Shown here in pieces: positions 35,515 through 47,689 of a DNA stretch of 64,000 bases. A model generated the notes under the pieces. The model was not told where the DNA came from. It made no database searches and worked only from the letters and a program-made list of their open reading frames with translations. The position numbers and the translations under genes are program-made. The DNA is from Hanleya hanleyi (lineage: Eukaryota; Mollusca; Polyplacophora; Lepidopleurida; Hanleyidae). The stretch spans positions 1 through 64,000 of the forward strand of contig JAVTVY010033874.1 in NCBI GenBank assembly GCA_036873755.1, given 5' to 3'. Numbering within the stretch: the stretch's first letter is position 1; the number at the start of each line of letters is the position of its first letter.

Positions 35515-35988
35515 AGGTGAAATGCAAAGGTTTTCATATTTTCCTTTTTATACATTGTATTCTTCATCAGCTAGTCTACTTCGTTTGATTTTGTTTGAAA
35601 TATTTTGTCTCTTGGTGGCTTCTGATAAGTGCTTCTAAGTTGGTATCTCAAGCCCGGACGATTTCTGAATTGAAATCCACATCGCCTATCTGCCCTTGTT
35701 TGACGCTAGTTTGTGACGTCACATCAGACCACATAACCAGATGTCAATGCTTGTAACGTTCAGTCTCCGGTCGGCTGGTCTGACGTGACAATCAAGGAAA
35801 GATAAGCGATGACATTTGGCAAACCTGAATTCAGCTGGTCTAGGCATATCAACTTGTGAAAAGATTATAGATGACAAGATAATTCAAATTAAACTAAACC
35901 AAGTGAAGTAGATAGACAGGTATTTCTATCACTATTCAACCTAAACAACATGTAAAAAGAAGAATCTCAAAAGCTCTGCATTTCACCT
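35515..35988. mobile_element. TTAA-flanked TIR element, 474 bp
   Basis: TTAA lies at both ends (35,511-35,514 and 35,989-35,992), and the terminal repeats are AGGTGAAATGCAAAG and its near-complement. No ORF is seen. TTAA duplication is the hallmark of piggyBac-type insertion, but the ends lack the usual CCC start, so the superfamily is open. Confidence 0.65.
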
Positions 35989-36055
35989 TTAAACCAACAG
36001 CTGAATTGCTACATGTTTGAGAGCTTAGAGCTGTAATATAACCACCACATCTTAC

Positions 36056-36188
36056 CAACTTTACTTTGTTTGTCAGTTTTTGTGGCCGTTTTATTTGGTA
36101 CTGATGACTTGGCCAGACTCTGCCTTGTCTGTCGTTTGGGTGGGACACTCACAGTGCTGTGGCTTGACCTGGTTTTCCTGCTGCTCTC
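36056..36188 (-). CDS. DLGAP5: HURP exon 4 (133 nt)
   Basis: The acceptor is TTGCAG and the donor GTTG|GTAAGA. The peptide is serine, lysine and threonine rich (SSRKTRSSHSTVSVPPKR, QTRQSLAKSSVPNKTATK) and ends phase 1. Confidence 0.72.
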
Positions 36189-37444
36189 CTGCAAAATCAG
36201 CCAAAGTTAAAGGTGAACTACCAGGACCTAATCCGTTTTAATGGGTTTGGGCAAAAAAAAGAGGAAAAAGATGGGGGCGTGGAATAAGCTAGAAAAATCT
36301 GATTTGTGTCCATCATATATTGCGAGATGGAGAACACAAGAAAAACTTCCGACATTTTTGACAGCTGCATCAAGGAACACTGCTCTCTCCATCAAACCAA
36401 GTATTTCTTTTACAACTATAGTTTCTGAATGGATTTGGTGAATATATTTGCATGTCTGGGATTGATGGACATTATGGAAGAGTACTGTCCTAAAGTTGAC
36501 AGTTGTCCCCCTTTATTCTGCTGACTTTTTTTATCATTCAGCGGAGAAATCCAGTTGAAGGAGAGAAAAAAAAAGACAGTTTGAAAATTATATTTATTTT
36601 TGTCACTTGGCGCTTTTTAGGGTGGGTGAATCCGTAAACCAACAGATAAAAAATGCGGCCTGAGGAATATAATTCAATAGCTGTGTGACATGCGCTTGTA
36701 ATGTCTGTGAAATTGGGCTTATACACTTCTTGTCGGGGATCTCCAGTTTTCTAATGGTTAGATTTCAGAGAGCAGTCCCTAAATCTCAATAAATCTATGA
36801 TGCATTATGGAACAGTCTGACGCCATGCTGTCTAGGTCTGTCTGCACAACGGTGACATCAAAAGATATTCGACCACATCGCTGAGATTCGACCACATCGC
36901 TGAGTATAATCAGCTAAGCTTGTGTCTTCAATAGTCCCTTCCAATAAAACAGAAGGGATGTAATGATTGGTGGATGCTCACATTAATGCAAGACGACAAG
37001 CTCTTACAACGACATATACATGTACAGTGGAGGCGTGCTGATATGATTAATTTATTAAGATTGACCATCTACGGCAAACCAGGTCATGTTGGGAGTTACT
37101 CCCCTTTCCCTTATCTGTGACAGGGCTTGCTTTTCCACGAAAATCTGATTCCTGTCAGTACACCCTAAAGTAAGTCACAGGAATCCCGTAAAATACTAAG
37201 AATTCGGAGAAGCAATGATGGCTGTGTATTCCCGTAGTTAGATTGCCAGACTGTTCGGATTCTCGTAAATTTTGACGACAATGCCTGCGTGTTGGTCGAA
37301 AATGTGCACTTGCTACTGTAACCTGCTTTCACTGGCCCGATAGGCTGGCACAATCTGACAAATTTTATCCCAGAAAACAGTCGCTTTCTTGTGTTCATGA
37401 TGTTGGATGTGACATGTCATTACCACGCCTGGAAGTGGCTCACA

Positions 37445-37850
37445 GTGAAAATAAAGGGGGGAAAAAATAGGAGGAAATTTGCCAAATTTTATAGGAGAAA
37501 TATAGGAATTTTCTTAATAGAATGTAGGAAAATATAGGAAATACAGGTGTGTAAGAAAGATCACTACTACATTGTATATTCCAAACTTGGCAGTTTTCTG
37601 GTGTCAAATTATTTCCACTGGATGCGGTCGTAGTGGTGGCGATTGAGGAGACCCGTTCTGCTGCTTGGTTCAACAAAGAGAGATTTAAATGTTTCCTTAA
37701 ACAAAACAATTTTCTGAAATGTATTTCTTCATGTCTAGTATTTGTTTCATTTCAAAGTTTTCATGAGAAAATATAGGAGGTTTTGAGTAAAATATAGGAA
37801 TCCGAAAATATAGGAATGACACGAAAATATAGGAAATATTGGAGGCACTT
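37445..37850. repeat. Reiterated AAAATATAGGAA words
   Basis: The word AATATAGGA occurs about ten times in two clusters (37,445-37,550 and 37,765-37,845). This resembles the subterminal word repetition of the TIR elements elsewhere in the window, but no terminal repeats were matched. Confidence 0.6.
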
Positions 37851-38179
37851 GCAGGCCTGCATTACTAGTGATGACAAAATGAATCTATAACACCCCCAAA
37901 TCCATTGGTATCATTTTGGTTTTGGAATACATCTATTTGAGCATGTTGAGTATAAAAGCTGTAAATTCAGTTCAGGATACGATCAAAAAGTCTTCAACCT
38001 CACCCGGCAATCAAAAAACTTTGTGCAGTGAGGACATGTTAGCTTTATGGGGGCGATTGGTTCATCCATATTAAACACACATGCTCGGTCTTTAGGAAGG
38101 TCAAGGTCAGTGAATACAAGCAGTGATCATGCTATCACTGTGGGCTGCCAATGATGGTGGGACTAAAATTTTTACTCAC

Positions 38180-38284
38180 AGTTGCTGGCACCTGAGGCTT
38201 AGTTTTCTTAACGGATTCTTTCACGTATTCTTTTGGAGCCAGAGAGGAGCGGGTGACTCTTCCTGTACCAACAGGTTTCTTATT
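38180..38284 (-). CDS. DLGAP5: HURP exon 3 (35 codons)
   Basis: The acceptor is AACAG and the donor ACT|GTGAGT, phase 0 at both ends. The peptide GRVTRSSLAPKEYVKESVKK carries the R-x-T-R-S motif found in the corresponding region of vertebrate HURP. Confidence 0.75.
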
Positions 38285-39084
38285 CTGTTGGAAAAGATAT
38301 ACGAAAATTAAATTAAAATACACAAAGACATGATGGAAACAGACCACAACTCTTGAAGTTACGACACTACAATCTTACAGTACGGGGCAGAACCATGAAC
38401 ACGATTTCACCCTCATATGAAAATTACGGTTGCAATATTAATGCTGCATTAAGAACTGACGTATCGAGCGTAGAATAGGTGCACGCCTCCTACGTGTTTG
38501 GGAAAATCCAACATGCGTTTTTCTGCTACAGCCAAGGGGTATTTAGATGCATTCAGATGCATTTTGTAAACATCACAGCCTGCACCTACTATATTAGTAA
38601 TCACGCGAGTTTCCTCCAGTCGCAGTCAAAAGGTGCATACTTTTATCACCACACGTATTCGTTTGTATTGTGGTGTCGAGGTTCTGCTGTTCAACTGTCT
38701 ATGTGCCACAGCTATTGTTGGTCAGATTGAACTGAACAAGAATTGATACTTTGTTTACATTAATTCTTAGTCTCTTGTGCAAACCTAACATTGTATCGGA
38801 AAATGTAGTTGTCAACATTACAACAAGGACAGCAGCCCCTAGTCGACACAGCAAACTGAAGAAAGATATTTTGCCAACATTCGACTATCTGGGTGATTGC
38901 CAAATTCCTTGCCTGACATCTTGCGTGAATGAGGACGAGAAAGAGCGATGCCTCGTCCTACAAGGACTGGGACCAGCGATAAAAAAAAACTCCTGCAACT
39001 CACGTAACTGATTTTCCATTCGGGGCAGCTATATTTCGCGTAACCGATACGCAAACAATCATTTCGTTCGGGTCAAATGTCATG

Positions 39085-39615
39085 GCCTGCATGATTGGTG
39101 AATGCTTTGTAGCCAAGATTTCATATCTTTGCTCATTCTGTCACTCGGCCAAGCTTCTGCCATATTCAATTGTATGTACAATCCGTGACAACTACGCTGT
39201 ATGGACCGTATGGCTCTATCCGACTATAAAACAGTTGTTTCCCAATTTCTGTCCCCTATTTTTACGGAGTTCGGCAAACAGTTTGATATCTGTAAGTACA
39301 TGTAAGCGAGGTTCTATATTCCATCTTCAAATATGAGCAAGGGAAATTTGATCATCCTCTGGTATTTGAAGACGGATTACAGAGACATTGGCTCCACACA
39401 ACTATCAAACTGTTTGCTGAACTCCATAAAAATAGTGGACAGAAAACAGAAAGTGAAAAGCGTTCGTTCATTGCTGGATAGAGCCGTACGACCGATGCAG
39501 AATATTATAGTGGTCTCAGATTGTACATGCAACTGAATACAGAGAATGATGGCTGGGTGACGGAAGGAACGAAGACATGAAAACTTGCCTAGATGCTTTC
39601 ACTTGGCTTGTTCTT
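39085..39615. repeat. Large imperfect palindrome (~530 bp)
   Basis: The arms pair over most of their length about a centre near 39,345. CTGTCCCCTATTTTTACGGA at 39,249 pairs with TCCATAAAAATAGTGGACAG at about 39,422, and CGTATGGCTCTATCC pairs with GGATAGAGCCGTACG. Pairing continues out to TGGTGAATGCTTTGTAGCCA. It is a foldback or MITE-type structure in the HURP intron between exons 2 and 3. Confidence 0.75.
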
Positions 39616-39998
39616 TTTGTCAAATAACGACTTTAAACTAGAATTTTTTTTTTTTATTTTAACGTGATTTGTAATAACATATTTATTAATGTTTGAATGG
39701 CTTTTTATCAAAACAAGTTTTCGCAGTGGTTCTTGGTCTTTGTAAAAATTTATATCGATGAATATTACACTAATGTTGATGAAATTTTCAGTGAATTTTC
39801 TTTGGACTCTACGCAATTGTCTACTTAACCCCTACAGGAGCTTGTGTGGATAATACTGTCTGATCAAGACCATTTTGTGAGATATGACTGTGTTCATTAA
39901 ACTGATTAATATTGATGTTTTTTAACACAGTTGAGTGTGAAAATGAGATGATTATATGCCCCATCAATGTGGAGAGAGAAATAAACAAGTTTTATTAA

Positions 39999-40720
39999 AG
40001 TGAACGTAAAGGCTGCGACAACACACGCACTGTGTGGAAGAACTATATTAAAAGTATCATTTGGCAGCAACAAATATTTTTTGTGATTTTTTCCCTTCCA
40101 AAAAAAAAATTCCGAACACGGGAATTATTGACTGATGCAACAAGCGACTGGAGTCGGCCATATTAGTTTATTGATAGCCTTGCGCCAATGAAAACGCTTG
40201 TATGGAGCACGTGATATTTTCCTGTGACGTAGTATCACTTTGTTTTGGCATCGCTGTAGCACGAATTGTAATTGCGGAGGTGGAGAGCTCGGCTGTTTCA
40301 AGCGTGTTTTGACTGTGTTGCGTGTCTCCAGCAAGTGTTTACTGACCTGAAACGTTCCATGAACTACTCACTACTTTCGTCGACATCGGAGCGTTTTGGT
40401 TCAAACTGGTAACTCTGTAAACCTTCATTTGTCTCTTCGTCAGAACTTGAAGTCAGGCTAGCCTCCTCGTTCGTCGCTATGTTTACATGCTTTCTACGCT
40501 TTCTAACTCCACGAACTAGAAAGCTCCGAAGTGATACAACGTCACTGCTCTGATGTGAGATAGCCAGCATGGCGGCAGCCGGGGAACAATAATACAACGG
40601 AGATAATTTCGTTCCTACTCGGTGCAAAAAAATCCCCAAAAATATTCATTGCTGCTATTTCAGTATTTCAATGTAGCTCTTTCCCACAGAGTGCATGTTG
40701 CCTCAGCCTTTACGTTCACT
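39999..40720. mobile_element. TTAA-flanked TIR element, 722 bp
   Basis: TTAA lies on both flanks (39,995-39,998 and 40,721-40,724). Terminal repeats of about 45 bp begin AGTGAACGTAAAGGCTG. The interior has a 91-codon minus-strand frame (40,364-40,639). Confidence 0.72.
40364..40639 (-). CDS. Small ORF within TTAA element, unknown
   Basis: The frame includes RGVRKRRKHVNIATNEEASL and an acidic tail SSSDEETNEGLQSYQFEPKR. I do not recognise a domain. The ending 'YQFEP...ESSE' resembles the N-terminus of some invertebrate 'P2X7-like' zinc-finger proteins, but that is a weak impression. A GTGAGT just at the end could be a splice donor. Confidence 0.3.
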   Translation of the reverse strand: MGIFLHRVGTKLSPLYYCSPAAAMLAISHQSSDVVSLRSFLVRGVRKRRKHVNIATNEEASLTSSSDEETNEGLQSYQFEPKRSDVDESSE

Positions 40721-41265
40721 TTAAATAAAAACCACTTACTTGGTCAAACAATTTTTACCCCCTGCAGTAACGCTTATTTAAAAACAGAGATTCATCTCTA
40801 GAGATAGTTCTGGTTATTCAAACAGCCTGAAACTTTGCATGAGATCATATTTTCTTCAAATCTACTTCTGTGCAAAATTTCATAATCATAGGGGGGGTAG
40901 AAAAGTAGTGAAATGAAATCACACTTTTAAGACCCTCGTCTCCCCTTCAAAATTATTAACCTTCAAACTGCATTTGCAATGGTAACGGTAAAGACAAATT
41001 AAATTTCAGATTCGAAAATTTTATCTTTTAAAGGAGTTACATGTATCTTTGCCAAAATAGACATTTTAATCATCTGGCATTTCCAGCAAATCTCTGGCTG
41101 TAAAATGAACAAAATGTAAAAAAAAATTCTCTTTAGCATTATTTGTACATTTTCATGATAATGTACACGATGTAATGCATCAGTGGGGTGAAATTTCTAC
41201 CATTGACCCAGAAACAAAGAGATTTATTACCCATTCGCTTGTATCATTAGGGCAGGGTACAGTAC

Positions 41266-41432
41266 CTCAGTGTTGTTGCCCGCACCCTGTCGTACTTGTT
41301 TGTCCACATGTACAACATGACAAACTTTGAATGTGGGTTTCTTCTTTTCGGCCTTGATTTTCTTCACCAGTTCTTTCTCTTCTCTCCATCTCTCCAACTG
41401 GTCACGTCTGAGGTTCGCGCCTTGCTGTTTCG
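41266..41432 (-). CDS. DLGAP5: HURP exon 2
   Basis: The acceptor is TTTCAG, completing an alanine codon, and the donor is GAG|GTACTG. The peptide RRDQLERWREEKELVKKIKA then PTFKVCHVV parallels the vertebrate block of a charged helix followed by 'xFKVGxY'. Confidence 0.8.
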
Positions 41433-41699
41433 CTGAAACAATGAACGGTAAGAAAATGTGTATTAACAAAACACAGTTGTCTGACAAGTGTAGTAGTCCA
41501 AGTGTATGGACACAGGGACCACCTCGTGTCATCAGGTTTCATGTAGAACAGTACAGTGGCTTGGGTAGCAGTGGGTGTCTTCATCGATGTTGTTGTTGTG
41601 ATTATATAAGGTTATATTTTTTTATTTCAAGAATATAATCATTTCCCATGTGTGATCATGACAGTGGATGTCATAAAAATGCTTTGCATATATACATCG

Positions 41700-41915
41700 A
41701 TCTAGATATGCATCTAAATGACAAGTGACGCAACTATGATGTAAAAGAATTCGCCTCGAATCCCGGTACACGGTCCACATTAGAAAGTCTTACCTCATGG
41801 CATTCTCCATGCAGACACCCGAATTCTCTGTACGGTACCGGGATTCTTGGCGAAAGTCTGTATACGGCTTAACATTATAGTTGCATCCCTTGCCATTTAG
41901 AGGCAGATTTAGTAG
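41700..41915. repeat. Foldback MITE (~215 bp)
   Basis: The left arm GCATCTAAATGACAAGTGAC continues through GCAACTATGATGTAAAAG and CGAATCCCGGTACAC. The right arm carries the complements in reverse order (GTACCGGGATTC, AACATTATAGTTGC, TTGCCATTTAGAGG). The loop is about 50 bp. It lies in the HURP intron between exons 1 and 2. Confidence 0.72.
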
Positions 41916-42308
41916 AGGGGTATGCAGATTGATGTAGGTCGTATAGAAAACACTTTTATGACATCGTCATTGTGGTGTATGAAAAGGTGGGAAATAAAGA
42001 TATGCATGTGGCTAAAAACCAAATATAAAAGATTTCCGTGAAATATTTGCATAATATATTTTCTTACTTTACAATTATTATTTTTTTCTGTTTGGGTTTT
42101 TGTCGGGGGGGGGGCAGGTTTGTCCGTGAGGGGTTTGACTGTGAGGGTTTTGCCTGTATCGCCTAATATTTTACTATTTCATTTGCTAATGCTATATAAC
42201 AGATTCTATTATAGGCCTATAGCAGACCCTCGTGTTTGTTGTTGTTGTTCATTTTCGACAAACAAAATGACAAAACCTCGACACGACTCTCCGAAATGAA
42301 TTACTAAC

Positions 42309-42611
42309 CATTAACAGTAACTTTTTTACTTTTCGCCCCAGATTTTGTGGGAGTTTTCCCTTCGTACAACTTGCTATTTCGACTACCATTTCCCTCATTT
42401 TGACCAACTTCTTCTTGAACGGGTGACATGTCATCGAGGTCACCCCTTCTTTTCCTCACTGCATCATTTCGAAGTTCTTTCCAGTCAAGAGAACGACGAT
42501 GAACTCTCAATCTTTTCTTGTCAATCGTCGTTGATTTCAGCTTGTAAGAAGCCTTGCTATCCTTCACTTGGTCCATCGTGGCATTCAAACCATGAGACAA
42601 ATATTCGTGAC
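42309..42611 (-). CDS. DLGAP5: HURP exon 1 of coding region
   Basis: The acceptor ATTTTAG at 42,612-42,613 shows that an untranslated exon lies upstream. The first ATG is at 42,576 and begins MDQVKDSKASYKLKSTT. The exon continues with RRSLDWKELRNDAVRKRRGD and ends phase 1 at AATG|GTTAGT. It is basic and low in hydrophobics, as expected for the microtubule-binding N-terminus of HURP. Confidence 0.72.
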
Positions 42612-43249
42612 CTAAAATAAAGAAGTAAAACCGACGGGAGTCGGAGAGCGAACAATTTCACAAATCAGCGCGGCAAGAAATGGTTTCAAAAGATCGTGGG
42701 AAATTCGATCGACGAAGCTGATTGGCTGATCGAAACTACGGACGATAACTCCCGATTGATTCACCATCTTCAATTTTTACACAAGTTATGTCCGCTGAAA
42801 TGATTAGGGTCGAATTATTATAAAGGAAGTTGGTCACCCACGGTTTCTCGTGTTGTCATTTTTTAAAATTCATATATGTTGATCTTTGGATAATGAGCTG
42901 CGCAAAAACATAAAGAAAAGTAAGCGCATGGGGGCTATCATGCTCGTTTGCAGTGTGATGGTACCTCAATTTATTGGGAAATGCGGGCCTTTGGTGAAAT
43001 CGGAAAATATAAAAACACAAATTTAGTCAGTTTCGCTGAACCCCCCCCCCAAAAAATAAGTCAGTCATTCATTTTATTTGTTTATCAATGCTGACATACT
43101 ACGTAGTTTTAATGGCAAGGTAGCGCTGTTATAGCAAATATTGTGAGATTTCATCGACTTTAGCCCGTTCGCGTGTTACCCGTTATCAAACCAACAAAAA
43201 CATGTTTTCTACTGTTGTCATTTATAGGGCCTACAACCTGGAAGCAATT

Positions 43250-44352
43250 ATTACTTGAACAGATGCCTCACGGTCAAAAATACACCAAAATCTACATGTA
43301 TTAATGTATCATACAAGAGGACCAACATTTATTCACTCCAACGGGAAAGACAGTTCCACAATAGACTACTTCATCATTTTGGGTCCTACATCCCCCTTAA
43401 GATCCAAGGTCAAACGTTGGGAAAATATTTAGACCAACAGCTCTGATCATTACCCTGTCTCTGTGGCTGTCAAACTAGCCACCGCAGCTAGTATTCCAGA
43501 TTTCGGATCACTGCCACCTATAAAGACAAGGTTAAACTGGGAAAAAGTAGACCTGGACGTCTATAAGACAACTGTGAACTTTGCTCTAGTTGATACGGTC
43601 ACCAGCTTATAGTATGCTGGACGTACACAGGGCTTATGCCAAACTATTTGATGTATTACACTCCGCGGCTCGTATCTCCTCGCCCATACAACTTTCGAGA
43701 AACAATCGTCCATTTCGCATCTGGAACGAGGAGATTGCCACAACCGTAGTTGAGAAAAAAAGCCTACATGGAATGGAAAACCCAAAATCGACCATCAGAT
43801 CCCAATCATCCTGCGTCAGCTAGTCGAAGAAGCGCCAAGGTCAAACTTAGACAAACCCAACGTAAAGCAGCCGTCATAAAACGAGACTCTGATATGCAAA
43901 CCTTCCTGAATGCAGAAGAGAAAGATAAAAAGTTATCCTTTAAACTAGTATGGAGACAACGCCGCTCAAACTCTCCAATGATTGACTTACAGGAAGTTAA
44001 GGACATATCCTTCCCCATGGACCAGATCCTGGAAAGGTGGCATGCTCACTTTCTAAGCGTCGGTACCCATTCAACCAACAGTAACTATCATTCAACTCGA
44101 AGAGCTGAAGTTGAGTTCGATGAAATCGTACTCCAATACCTGTGTCGAATACAAAGTAGTACCACTCCTCTCAATGTCACCATGAGCCAAGTAGGGAAAG
44201 CCATCGAGAGTCTTCACACCAGGAAAGCCCCTGACACGGACGGAATTACAGCAGAGCATCTAAAAGAGGGAGGAGCCTCAGTAGCACATATTCTGACCAT
44301 GATCATTAATGCCTTATTTCGACTTAAGACTCTCCCAGATATCTTAAAGGTT
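43250..44352 (+). pseudogene. Non-LTR retrotransposon fragment (endonuclease end to early RT)
   Basis: The remains of an AP endonuclease C-terminus are readable (STIDYFIILGPTSPL, then SSDHYPVSVAVKLA). A linker follows, and then the start of a reverse transcriptase at 43,750-44,352 (IESLHTRKAPDTDGITAEHL). The pieces lie in at least three frames with stops between, and the RT catalytic part is missing. It is broken at both ends. Confidence 0.8.
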
Positions 44353-44909
44353 ATACCAAATGACTCTATACTACTTTGCATTAAAACATATATCCACTAG
44401 TATTCCAAACAACAAATTAGTATTTTTTTCTCGAATAATGTCGTCGAAGTGGGTTTTAGGACACGAATAGCACACATGTGAGGGAAAATGTATTGGAGCC
44501 GTGACCTCTGGTGCATGACGTCACAACCTGATCACGATTACGCCCTAAACGTCATAGTCTATGACGTCGGGCGTTGTTACGAAAGATTCACCCAACTGTG
44601 GTAGACTGGATACCCGTCTCTATTAATAACGTTGGGATACATAGAGACTGGCCCCGGGTCCTGTGACCTTCGCCTTGGCGGCGACGTCATATCCCATAAT
44701 GCCTCTCGTGACGTTGATCCGTAAATGTTATAACACACGTGCGAGCCTTACGAGAAAAACATAATGAATTCCACTGTATTCGGAAAGAATATCCGGGAAT
44801 GAAAAGGCACGAGATATATGGTCTGCTGTAGAATTTAAGGGCTATCTCCATTTAAAAAACTAAAAGATGTACTATTAGTATAATGTATTATGATCACGGA
44901 TATACTACA
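44353..44909. other. No recognised feature
   Basis: This is non-coding sequence between the LINE fragment and the hAT-like terminus at 44,910. No ORF, repeat array or RNA gene was recognised. Confidence 0.5.
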
Positions 44910-45010
44910 CAGGGTTCGTACACCTTCGGATGTCTGAAATTCCATGACTTTTCCATGACTTTCCATGACCAACTTCAGGAAATTCCATGACCTTTTCGGG
45001 CACACTTTCC
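44910..45010 (+). repeat. hAT-like terminus with CCATGAC words
   Basis: The terminus CAGGGTTCGTACACC is followed by reiterated TTCCATGACTTTTCCATGAC. The opposite-facing terminus at 47,840 starts with the same 12 bases, but its subterminal words differ and the flanking 8-mers do not match. I therefore do not join the two. Confidence 0.5.
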
Positions 45011-46529
45011 CAGAAATGTGAAGATTTTTTACACTGAAATTCTTCATTGGTGGTGGATATCCTGCGAAGTCAATGCCATTATTTGTCTGCATGCCCTAAT
45101 TTTAATATGCAAATGCCACACATAATTGAATCAAAAATGTCCCACAATAACAAACAACGGTGATGAAACTCGCAACTTTAAAAATTGGCTACTTTCAAAT
45201 TATTTGTCACGCTAATTCCAGAAAAACGCTTGTGTTCGAATTATATGTGACGCTGATTTTCACGGAAGATCCAAAATGGCGGACCGCTTCACCCTGATCA
45301 TTGTGATCTATTGATAACCATGTATTATGTTTGATATCTCTATCATAGTTCATTTAAAAGACTCGGGGCCATCCTTAAAAATATGTCAGTTGCGCGTAAC
45401 CCGCCCTCCCCATCGACAAGCTACCAACCCCAAAGTTTTTATCAGCCATCTGTCGCGTAAATGTTTTTCTTTTTCTTCAACTTCAAACAGTCCCTGTGTA
45501 GTTGTTGATGTTATTATAATTAAATTGCGTAGGTCGTGTATTTGTCCGCCAGAGTTGCAAGTTTCAAGAATGAAATACAAAGAAAATAGAGTCTACGAAA
45601 CGAAAGAAAAATCTGCCTTCACGTTGTTGTTGTTGAAAAGCGATATGCATGTTTAAAACTTTTGTGCCTTACTTCCCTATTTTGAAAGTGAACTCTTCCA
45701 ATTCAATTCGTCGGGAAGCCTTGTGGGGTTACAACACCGGGTCAGTGGAAGTTTCCATTACCGCAATAGGGATGATAGCCCGACAGTATTGCGACACGTG
45801 CCTGCAGTCAGTCGACCATATTTCCGGGCTAAATCTGTACCGTGATGCCGACGTTTGGTTCATTATCCATCAAACACGAAGTTAAAAATGAAATGTCCAG
45901 CGATGTAAAGGATTGAAAATACATACAAACTAAACGTCTAAATTTCACATGTACAAGCCAAGTCCTGCAATGATGATCGGGTTGTATAGTACATTGACTT
46001 GTCTACAATGTCACTCGTGAGGTGTCAGTCACCCAGCGATGAGATCAGGGTGCATATTTTATGTTCGTCCGCTTCTTAAAGTTGATTCCTCGTTGATTAT
46101 AAACTGGATTAACATGTTGTTGGAAACAACTGTCATTTTATTACATGGAAATGTCTCTCTGGATTGGTGAGTGAATAAAACACCAGCATCAATGTCTGTT
46201 GACATCTCCCCATAGCACAAATGAAATACTCAACTACTCCCTTTTTGCAGTCAAAATGTATGAGACACATAATACAGATCTAAAGAAATCAAATAATGGC
46301 TCCCTCGACATAGGAGTTGTGCATAAACTAACTATTACGCCGAAGCCCTGACAGGAACAAGCAGAGGGAAACATTTATATCTTTGTCCTTCCAAATCATC
46401 TGTTTATTAAAGAAAATGAGACATCGAAAATATCATTCAAATTGCCGATAAATTACTTTCTATTGATCAAGTAGGTGCCTCAAAATGGTCAGTTGACGGG
46501 CATTTTCGCCTCCAACCTCCTGCTAATGA

Positions 46530-47220
46530 GAAGCCTACAGGCTCGATTTCGGCGCAGTTGAAATTTATACCAAGATCACGACAGATGAAATTCATACACG
46601 CAAGCCTTTTCATACATATCAGACTTAGTTCAATCTAAGAGAATCTGCGTTGGGTGACGCTACCATGGATTTCCGCGCAGTTAAACTTTATGCCAAATAT
46701 GCTTACAGCTCGATTTTCGTGCAGTTGAAATTTATACCAAGTAACGTTCGGACAGATGAAATTCATACACGCAAGCCTTTTGAAATTCATACACATCAGA
46801 CTTAGTTCAATCCAGGAGAATCTGCGTGGGGTGAAGCTGCCATGGATTTCCGCCCAGTTAAACTTTATGCCAAATTTGCTTACAGGCTCGATTTCCGCGC
46901 AGTTAAAATTTATACTCAATTTACGTTCGGACAGATACAATTCATACACATCAGACTTAGTTCGAGCGAAGCGAATCTCAGTGGCGTGAAACACGATTTC
47001 CGCACATTCAAAATTGATACCTGCCAATATATTCTTACGGACAGTTGAAATTCCACAAAAGACTCAGTTGAAGAAAGCATATCAAAAGATTCCAAGTGAA
47101 ATGATAACGAATAAGGTAGGATAAGGTGCTCTAATATTAACGATTTCATTCCAGCGAAGCTAATCTCCGGGCTGTGAAACATAATTTCCGCGCATTTGAA
47201 TTTCGTTCCCTCTTGTTTCA
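46530..47220. repeat. About 177-bp tandem repeat, 3-4 copies
   Basis: Units begin at about 46,531, 46,711 and 46,885 with GCTCGATTTCCGCGCAGTTG, and a diverged fourth follows. A shorter internal word, CGCAGTTGAAATTTATACC, also recurs within units and on to about 47,360. Open minus-strand frames here are periodic artefacts. Confidence 0.72.
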
Positions 47221-47689
47221 AGCGACATATAGTCTACAGATTCGCAATTTGCGGATTTTGTTGTCTGTTTTATTAATACCAATATTCTGCTCGTCAGCAA
47301 ATAAAGAAAAATCCATCAAATAATCCACGCGCAGTTGAAACTAAGCTCCGCGCAGTTCTGCGCAGTTTTTAGTACGACCCTATAAACACATTATTCTTAG
47401 TAACATATTCACTTTACTTTCAGCGGCACGAACTCCACGATGAAAACGGGAGTGTTCGAATTTATTGTTTCACGGGTATATTGAAAATGCTCCCGTTTTC
47501 GTTTTATAAGGATGGAAAAAATCACGACAGGGGGAAAATCGGCCGTTTTCGAATTAAATTTGGAAGGTGAATTATTTAAATTACCGTAACTATAGAAGGC
47601 ATCCTGTCTGACAAGACTTGACTTCGAGATACTTTGATGGCGGTTTTAGCGAAAACTTTGTTCACAGAATGAACTCGGAGCAAAAAGCA

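Larger units (their letters stand above)
22892..42611 (-). other. DLGAP5: DLGAP5/HURP homologue, 5' part (7 exons)
   Basis: This is the gene span of a HURP (hepatoma up-regulated protein) homologue, a Ran-regulated spindle protein that bundles kinetochore microtubules. Seven exons give 1,660 coding bases with consistent phases. The diagnostic block is SFAPEDFTFTAPSNL followed by FKPLSPESAASFLFPNP, matching from memory the vertebrate block with FAPKDF and TPRSANAFLTP. Supporting features are an early basic helix (RRDQLERWREEKELVKKIK) and R-V-T-R-S-type motifs. The C-terminal GKAP-homology part is absent: the last exon ends phase 1 with a good donor, but no following exon lies before the spectraplakin exons. 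The gene is therefore truncated, rearranged or misassembled. Confidence 0.82.

Noticed and set aside
36205..36240. TTAAAGGTGAACTACC as one end of a third TTAA element
   Set aside because: No matching inverted end was found within the next kilobase, so only a possible solo end is noted.
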